A DNA stretch of 64,000 nt, from assembly GCF_016909575.1 (NCBI RefSeq), contig NZ_JAFBGA010000009.1, positions 1-64,000 on the forward strand. Direction: 5' to 3'. A program made the position numbers and the translations under genes. How positions within the stretch are numbered: the first letter of the stretch is position 1; every line of letters starts with the position of its first letter. The stretch is from Streptomyces sp. HB132. GTDB taxonomy: Bacteria > Actinomycetota > Actinomycetes > Streptomycetales > Streptomycetaceae. The notes under the pieces were generated by a model. The model had not been told where the DNA came from. It saw only the letters and a program-made list of their open reading frames with translations, and ran no database searches. This document shows, in pieces, positions 58,727 to 64,000 of this stretch.

Positions 58727-59881
58727 ATGGCTGTCGGCATGAGCGGGCCGCGAGTGACACACACGGCCGCCGTGCGCGCCCTCCCCGACGAGGCCGGAGG
58801 AAGCCAGGCCGTCGAAGGCCCCGCGACGGGCGTCGACCCGGACGACCTGCCCGACGGTCTCGTCGTCGCCGACGAGAACGGCAGGGTCGTCTGCTTCAAC
58901 GAGGCCGCTGCCAGGATCACCGCCACGCCCGCGGCCACCGCGCTCGGCCTCCCCCTGGACCAGGCCCTGCCACTGGAGGACCTCAAGGGACGACGCTGGT
59001 GGGACCTGACCGACCCGTACGGCGGTCTCGCCACCAGGGTCGGCCAGCCCGAGCGCAATCTCCTGCTCCCCGGCGGCCGCGAGGTCCTGGTCTCCGCGCG
59101 GTACGTACGCGGGACGCCGACCGGGCCGGTCCGCCGCCTCGTCGTGTCGCTGCGCGGCACCGAGGCGCGACGGCGCACCGAGCTCAGTCACGCCGAGCTG
59201 ATCGCCACGGTCGCCCACGAGCTGCGCTCGCCGCTGACCTCCGTCAAGGGCTTCACCGCCACGCTGCTGGCCAAATGGGAGCGGTTCACCGACGACCAGA
59301 AGCGGCTGATGCTGGAGACCGTCGACGCGGACGCCAACCGTGTCACCCGGCTCATCGCCGAGCTGCTCGACATCTCCCGGATCGACTCAGGGCGGCTGGA
59401 ACTGCGCCGCCAGCCCGTGGACGTCTCCGCGGCCGTCGAACGCCACGTCCAGGCGCTCATCGCGACCGGCCAGGCACCCGGCCGCTTCCTGGTGCACACC
59501 CGGCAGCCGCTGCCCGCGCTCTGGGCCGACCCCGACAAGGTCGACCAGGTGCTCGGCAACCTTCTCGAAAACGCGGTGCGCCACGGCGAGGGAACCGTCA
59601 CAATCGAGATCGCCCCTGCGCCCGCACCGGCGAAGAGCGACGAGAACGGAACGGCAGTCACCGTGAGCGACGAAGGTCCCGGCATCCCCGAGGAGTCGAT
59701 GCGCCGCGTCTTCACCCGCTTCTGGCGGGGCAGCAAGCGCGGGGGGACCGGCCTGGGCCTTTACATCGTCAAGGGCATCGTCGAGGCGCACGGCGGCACC
59801 ATCACGGTCGACCGCGCACCCGGCGGCGGCGCGGAATTCCGATTTATCCTGCCCGTGAGCGCGCCGGCCTACCTGGCCTGA
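58727..59881 (+). CDS. PAS-domain sensor histidine kinase
   Basis: This 384-residue kinase has a PAS domain (about 40-120, LPDGLVVADENGRVVCFNEAAARIT). The HisKA dimerisation helix carries phospho-acceptor H164 (TVAHELRSPLTSVKGF). The HATPase domain has N (NLLENAVRHG), G1 (DEGPGIPEE), F (FTRFWRG) and G2 (GGTGLGLYIVKGIVEAHGG) boxes. No transmembrane segment is visible, so it is cytoplasmic. No response regulator is adjacent, making it an orphan kinase placed between translation genes, a position conserved in Streptomyces. I use ATG 58727 after GGGAAG; GTG 58712 is the alternative. A potential -10 TAGGGT lies at 58671. Confidence 0.93.
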   Translation: MAVGMSGPRVTHTAAVRALPDEAGGSQAVEGPATGVDPDDLPDGLVVADENGRVVCFNEAAARITATPAATALGLPLDQALPLEDLKGRRWWDLTDPYGGLATRVGQPERNLLLPGGREVLVSARYVRGTPTGPVRRLVVSLRGTEARRRTELSHAELIATVAHELRSPLTSVKGFTATLLAKWERFTDDQKRLMLETVDADANRVTRLIAELLDISRIDSGRLELRRQPVDVSAAVERHVQALIATGQAPGRFLVHTRQPLPALWADPDKVDQVLGNLLENAVRHGEGTVTIEIAPAPAPAKSDENGTAVTVSDEGPGIPEESMRRVFTRFWRGSKRGGTGLGLYIVKGIVEAHGGTITVDRAPGGGAEFRFILPVSAPAYLA

Positions 59882-59995
59882 GCGGCCCACGGGCTTCTTC
59901 GCCCCCCGGCGGCCCGTAGACTCGGCTTTTGGCACCTTTGCGTCCTCAGTCGTCCAACCAGGGTCGCCACCAGCCAATCGGAAGCACGGGAAGAG

Positions 59996-61135
59996 ATGTC
60001 GGCACCGAACAAGTCGTACGACCCAGTCGAGGTCGAGGCACTGAAACCGGAAGAGATCGAGCGCCTGCGGGACGAGGCGTTCGCCGCCTTCGCCGCCGCG
60101 GGCGACCTCGACGCGCTCGCCCAGGCGAAGACCGCGCACACCGGTGGTACCTCGCCCCTGTCGCTCGCCAACCGCGAGATCGGCGCCCTGCCGCCGCAGG
60201 CCAAGGCCGAGGCGGGCAAGCGCGTGGGCCAGGCCCGCGGCGCCGTCTCCAAGGCGCTGGCCGCACGCCAGACCGAGCTGGAGGCCGAGCGTGACGCCCA
60301 GGTGCTGGTCGAGGAGGCGGTGGACGTCACCCTGCCCTACGACCGCACCCCGGCCGGTGCGCGCCACCCCCTGACGACCATCATGGAGCGCGTCGCCGAC
60401 GTCTTCGTGGCCATGGGCTACGAGATCGCCGAGGGCCCCGAGGCCGAGGCGGAGTGGTTCAACTTCGACGCCCTGAACTTCGTGCCCGACCACCCGGCGC
60501 GGCAGATGCAGGACACCTTCTTCGTCCAGGGCACCGCGCCCGACGGGAAGCCCACCACAGGCGACGAGTCGGGCATCGTGCTGCGTACGCACACCTCGCC
60601 GGTCCAGGCCCGCTCCCTGCTCAGCCGCAAGCCCCCCGTCTACGTGGTCTGCCCCGGCCGGGTCTACCGCACCGACGAGCTCGACGCCACGCACACCCCG
60701 GTCTTCCACCAGATCGAGCTGCTCGCCGTCGACGAGGGCCTCACCATGGCCGACCTCAAGGGCACCCTGGACCACATGGTCCAGGCGCTCTTCGGCCCGG
60801 ACATGAAGACCCGGCTCCGGCCGAACTTCTTCCCGTTCACCGAGCCGTCCGCCGAGATGGACATGGTCTGCTACGTCTGCCGCGGCGAGTCCGTCGGCAA
60901 CCCCGACCGCCCCTGCCGCACCTGCGGCAGCGAGGGCTGGATCGAGCTCGGCGGCTGCGGCATGGTCAACCCCAAGGTGCTCGTCGCCTGCGGTGTCGAC
61001 CCCGAGAAGTACAGCGGATTCGCCTTCGGGTTCGGCATCGAGCGGATGCTGATGTTCCGCCACAACGTCGAAGACATGCGAGACATGGTCGAGGGTGACG
61101 TCCGGTTCACCCGGCCGTTCGGGATGGAGATCTGA
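59996..61135 (+). CDS. pheS: Phenylalanyl-tRNA synthetase alpha subunit, with four-cysteine insertion
   Basis: This 379-residue catalytic subunit of the (alpha-beta)2 enzyme charges tRNA-Phe. It has an N-terminal coiled coil (about 10-105) and a class II core with motif 2 (VCPGRVYRTDELDATHTPVFHQIE) and motif 3 (FAFGFGIERMLMFRH). Within the core, where E. coli has a short loop, four cysteines C292-x2-C295 and C307-x2-C310 form a zinc-ribbon-like insertion (CYVCRG...PCRTCGSEG). ATG 59996 follows GGAAGAG. pheT overlaps the stop by one base. TAGACT at 59917 may be the -10. Confidence 0.96.
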   Translation: MSAPNKSYDPVEVEALKPEEIERLRDEAFAAFAAAGDLDALAQAKTAHTGGTSPLSLANREIGALPPQAKAEAGKRVGQARGAVSKALAARQTELEAERDAQVLVEEAVDVTLPYDRTPAGARHPLTTIMERVADVFVAMGYEIAEGPEAEAEWFNFDALNFVPDHPARQMQDTFFVQGTAPDGKPTTGDESGIVLRTHTSPVQARSLLSRKPPVYVVCPGRVYRTDELDATHTPVFHQIELLAVDEGLTMADLKGTLDHMVQALFGPDMKTRLRPNFFPFTEPSAEMDMVCYVCRGESVGNPDRPCRTCGSEGWIELGGCGMVNPKVLVACGVDPEKYSGFAFGFGIERMLMFRHNVEDMRDMVEGDVRFTRPFGMEI

Positions 61136-63645
61136 TGCGCGTCCCGCTTTCCTGGCTGCGGGAGTACGTCGACCTGCCGGCGACGGAGACCGGCCGTGAC
61201 GTACAGGCCAAGCTTGTCGCCGTGGGTCTCGAGGTCGAGACCGTCGAGCAGACCGGCGCCGGCCTCAAGGGCCCCCTGGCCGTCGGACAGGTCCTGACCA
61301 TCGAGGAGCTGGAGGGCTTCAAGAAGCCCATCCGCTTCTGCACGGTCGACGTCGGCACCGCCAACGGCACCGGCGAACCGCAGGAGATCGTCTGCGGTGC
61401 CCGCAACTTCTCCGTCGGCGACAAGGTCGTCGTGGTCCTCCCGGGTGCCGTCCTGCCCGGTGACTTCGCGATCGCCGCGCGCAAGACGTACGGCAAGACC
61501 TCGCACGGCATGATCTGCTCCACCGACGAGCTCGGCATGGGCGACGACGGCACGCACGGCATCATCGTGCTGCCGCCCGAGTACGAGCCCGGCACCGACG
61601 CGATCGAGCTCCTGGAACTCGTCGACGAGGTCCTCGACATCGCCGTCACCCCGGACCGCGGCTACGCCCTGTCGATGCGCGGGGTCGCCCGTGAGACCGC
61701 CGTCGCCTACGGTCTGCCCCTGCGCGACCCGGCGCTCCTGGACGTGCCCGCACCCAACGCGTACGGCTACCCGGTGAAGGTGTCCGACCCGGTCGGATGC
61801 GGCAACTTCACCGCGCGTACCGTCACCGGCCTGCGGCCCGAGGCCCGCTCCCCGATCTGGATGCAGCGCAGGCTGCAGAAGGCCGGGATGCGCACGGTCT
61901 CGCTCGCCGTCGACATCACCAACTACGTGATGCTGGAGCTCGGCCAGCCGCTCCACGCCTACGACCGCACCCGGATCGACGGGCCGATCGGGGTGCGCCG
62001 CGCCGAGCAGGGCGAGAAGCTCGTCACGCTCGACGGCGTCAAGCGCGTCCTGGACGCTCAGGACCTGGTCATCACCGACGACCGCGGGCCGATCGGCCTC
62101 GCGGGCGTCATGGGCGGTGCCCACACCGAGATCGCCGACGTGGCCGAGGACGCCGGGACCACCGAGGTCGTCATCGAGGCCGCGCACTTCGACGCGATCT
62201 CGATCGCCCGGACGGCACGCCGCCACAAGCTGTCCTCCGAGGCGTCCAGGCGCTTCGAGCGCGGCGTCGACCCGCAGGCCGCAGCCGCGGCCGCGCAGCG
62301 GACCGTCGACCTGCTGGTCCTCCTCGCGGGCGGCACGGCGGAGGCGGGCGTCACCGAGTTCAGCGCCCCGTCCGCGCCCCACACCATCGCGATGCCCGCG
62401 GACCACCCGGACAAGGTGGCCGGTGTCTCCTACGGACGCGAGACCGTCGTACGCCGGCTCCAGCAGGTCGGCTGCGACGTCTACGGGCAGGACGAGCTGA
62501 TCGTCACGGTGCCGTCCTGGCGCCCGGACCTCGCCGCGCCGAACGACCTGGCCGAGGAGGTCATCCGGCTGGAGGGGTACGAGAACCTCCCCTCCACCCT
62601 GCCGACGCCCCCGTCCGGCCGCGGGCTCACCGACCGCCAGCGGCTGCACCGCCGCATCGGCCGGGCACTCGCCGGCGCCGGATACGTCGAGGCACTCAGC
62701 TACCCGTTCATCGGCGACGCCGTCCTGGACCAGCTCGGCCTGGACGCGGACGACGCACGCCGCCGTACGGTGAAGCTCGTCAACCCGCTCTCCGACGAGG
62801 AGCCCGCGCTGCGCACCACGCTGCTGCCGGGCCTGCTCGGCGCACTGCGGCGCAACGACGGCCGCGGCAGCCACGACCTCGCGCTCTTCGAGACCGGCCT
62901 CGTCTTCCGGCCGACCGGTGAGGAGACCAGGGCGGTGCGGCTGCCCGTCGACCGCCGTCCCACCGACGAGGAGATCGCCGGTCTGGACGCCGCGCTCCCG
63001 CGTCAGCCGCGCCGTGCCGCTGTCGTCCTCGCGGGCGCCCGCGAACAGGCCGGCTGGTGGGGCAAGGGCCGCCCAGCCGACTGGGCGGACTCCGTCGAGG
63101 CGGCGCGTGCCATCGCCCGTGAGGCGGGCGTCGAGGTCACGGTCCGCGCCGACCGGCACGCGCCGTGGCACCCCGGCCGCTGCGCCGCGCTGTACGTCAC
63201 GGTGAACGGCGAGGAGATCCTCTTCGGACACGCGGGTGAGCTGCACCCGCGCGTCATCAAGGACCTCCACCTGCCGGAGCGCAGCTGCGCCATGGAGGTC
63301 GAGCTCGACGTCCTGGAGCAGGCTGTCGACGGTGCGCTCCAGGCGCCCCGGATCTCCACCTACCCGGTGGCGACCCAGGACGTCGCCCTCGTCGTCGACT
63401 CGGACGTGCCCGCCGACGCGGTGGAGAAGGCGCTCCGCGAAGGGGCCGGCGAGCTGCTCGAATCGCTGCGGCTGTTCGACGTCTTCACCGGCGAGCAGAT
63501 CGGTGAGGGCAAGAAGTCCCTGGCCTACGCGCTGCGGTTCCGCGCCCCGGACCGCACGCTGACCGTCGAGGAGGCCTCGGCCGCCCGCGACACCGCGGTC
63601 GCTCTGGCCACCGGGCGCACGGGCGCGGTGCTGCGCGGCGCTTAG
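61135..63645 (+). CDS. pheT: Phenylalanyl-tRNA synthetase beta subunit
   Basis: This 836-residue subunit has a tRNA-binding OB domain at about 40-150 (ELEGFKKPIRFCTVDV, ICSTDELGMGDDG). The B3/B4 editing domain spans about 215-390 and B5 about 400-475. The class-II-like core runs to about 690, and the FDX-ACB anticodon-binding domain closes the chain (about 740-836, RISTYPVATQDVALVVDSDV). The start is ATG 61135, sharing its A with the pheS stop (TGATG), so the subunits are translationally coupled. A 16-bp terminator lies 16 nt after the stop. Confidence 0.97.
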   Translation: MRVPLSWLREYVDLPATETGRDVQAKLVAVGLEVETVEQTGAGLKGPLAVGQVLTIEELEGFKKPIRFCTVDVGTANGTGEPQEIVCGARNFSVGDKVVVVLPGAVLPGDFAIAARKTYGKTSHGMICSTDELGMGDDGTHGIIVLPPEYEPGTDAIELLELVDEVLDIAVTPDRGYALSMRGVARETAVAYGLPLRDPALLDVPAPNAYGYPVKVSDPVGCGNFTARTVTGLRPEARSPIWMQRRLQKAGMRTVSLAVDITNYVMLELGQPLHAYDRTRIDGPIGVRRAEQGEKLVTLDGVKRVLDAQDLVITDDRGPIGLAGVMGGAHTEIADVAEDAGTTEVVIEAAHFDAISIARTARRHKLSSEASRRFERGVDPQAAAAAAQRTVDLLVLLAGGTAEAGVTEFSAPSAPHTIAMPADHPDKVAGVSYGRETVVRRLQQVGCDVYGQDELIVTVPSWRPDLAAPNDLAEEVIRLEGYENLPSTLPTPPSGRGLTDRQRLHRRIGRALAGAGYVEALSYPFIGDAVLDQLGLDADDARRRTVKLVNPLSDEEPALRTTLLPGLLGALRRNDGRGSHDLALFETGLVFRPTGEETRAVRLPVDRRPTDEEIAGLDAALPRQPRRAAVVLAGAREQAGWWGKGRPADWADSVEAARAIAREAGVEVTVRADRHAPWHPGRCAALYVTVNGEEILFGHAGELHPRVIKDLHLPERSCAMEVELDVLEQAVDGALQAPRISTYPVATQDVALVVDSDVPADAVEKALREGAGELLESLRLFDVFTGEQIGEGKKSLAYALRFRAPDRTLTVEEASAARDTAVALATGRTGAVLRGA

Positions 63646-63660
63646 TCGGCACAAGCGGTG

Positions 63661-63697
63661 AGAAGGGGCGTATCCGGTGAACGGATACGCCCCTTCT
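63661..63697 (+). terminator. Terminator of pheST
   Basis: A perfect 16-bp stem (63661-63676 with 63682-63697) and 5-nt loop, followed by CTGTCT. Confidence 0.9.
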
Positions 63698-64000
63698 GTC
63701 TCGCCGGACGGCCCTGGGGCCGCAACCGGGCCTGCTGCCATCGGGACAGCGGGCTGTACGGTCCGGCGCCGCCCGCCCTGCCACGGAGTGTCGGGCAGGC
63801 CGGCAGGACGAACGGCGCGGGGCGGGTCGTCGAACTGTACGAGGGGGAGCCGACGACCCGGCCGCCTCTTGCGAGGCACTCATTCAAGCGAGCGGCGCAC
63901 GGGCGCGGCAGAGCGCACAGCAGGACGGTTCGGGCATTCCGTTCACACCCCGTGTGAATCGTGCTCCACTAGGCTCATCGCGACGCGTACATGGGGGGGC
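63698..64000. other. Intergenic region without a gene; promoter for a gene beyond the window
   Basis: I find no convincing gene in these 303 bases: the short open frames are low-complexity Arg/Pro/Gly. The right end contains the palindrome and -10 box described separately. A possible start codon ATG at 63991 begins a G-run and cannot be judged. Confidence 0.6.
63942..63975 (+). promoter_or_regulatory. Palindromic operator overlapping a candidate promoter
   Basis: TTCACAC-CCC-GTGTGAA (63942-63958) is a perfect 7-bp inverted repeat. It covers the expected -35 position of a promoter whose -10 is TAGGCT (63970-63975). The geometry fits repression of a gene lying beyond 64000. Confidence 0.6.

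Noticed and set aside
59882..59995. Phe-codon leader peptide or T-box before pheS
   Set aside because: No short frame with phenylalanine codons and no T-box core sequence can be seen in this 114-bp gap.
60871..63879. A 1002-codon open frame antisense to pheS-pheT
   Set aside because: High GC keeps the antisense frame free of stops. Its translation is low-complexity Gly/Asp/Val/Leu without any domain, and pheST is certain on the other strand.

Overview
This window comes from a high-GC actinobacterium, almost certainly a Streptomyces. The support is the strong GC bias at third codon positions, the many GTG starts, the TAGGCT/TAGGGT-type -10 boxes, and a gene order that I recognise from the S. 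coelicolor SCO1590-SCO1660 interval (pup-proteasome cluster, tatA/tatC, betaine transporter, glnA4 cluster, infC-rpmI-rplT-pheST). It is chromosomal core sequence with a few accessory insertions. I found no phage, insertion sequence, CRISPR array, tRNA or rRNA.

Layout. 1-5.2 kb: a GC-only stretch at the very start (probably an assembly artefact), a NarL-type response regulator, a RecB-family Fe-S nuclease, a CBS-domain site-2 protease, the tRNA m1A58 methyltransferase, a secreted protein and a ferredoxin. 5.4-24.6 kb: the complete bacterial proteasome/pupylation region (arc, dop, pup, prcB, prcA, pafA, pafB, pafC), interrupted by a LacI/MFS pair and two FKBP genes, running on into tatA, tatC, a diacylglycerol kinase-like gene and a HelY-type helicase. 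Pup ends in Gly-Gly-Glu, so it needs no deamidation before ligation. 24.7-35 kb: a SigK-like envelope regulon (SPW protein, fasciclin lipoprotein, membrane molybdopterin oxidoreductase, FAD oxidase, DUF1365, two cyclopropane-fatty-acid-type methyltransferases, DUF1295 protein, RskA anti-sigma, SigK). Three promoters there share one ECF-type motif.

35-42.4 kb: a siderophore-interacting flavoprotein under an iron box, a 5'-3' exonuclease, a glycine betaine ABC transporter whose permease carries two tandem substrate-binding domains with a nearly identical 329-bp tract, a cupin regulator and a BtuF-like protein. 42.3-49.8 kb: a TDT transporter/LysR pair, then a gamma-glutamylation catabolic cluster (PuuD-like hydrolase, FadR-type GntR, GlnA4-like ligase, aldehyde dehydrogenase, SDR). 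A near-identical 23-bp candidate operator lies before both outward promoters of this cluster. 49.8-55.7 kb: a PLP racemase-fold enzyme, a proline-rich membrane protein coupled to a mycosin-like protease, a beta-lactamase-fold hydrolase, an SseB protein and a DUF1844 protein. 55.8-63.6 kb: the translation block infC (ATC start, long structured leader), rpmI, rplT, an rRNA methyltransferase, a sensor kinase, pheS and pheT. 63.7-64 kb: a promoter/operator with no gene yet.

A recurrent theme is leaderless transcription: trmI, pafA, helY, lysR, sseB and the molybdopterin oxidoreductase all begin about 6-9 nt after a recognisable -10 box and have no ribosome binding site. Most transcription units end in strong GC-rich hairpins, listed individually.
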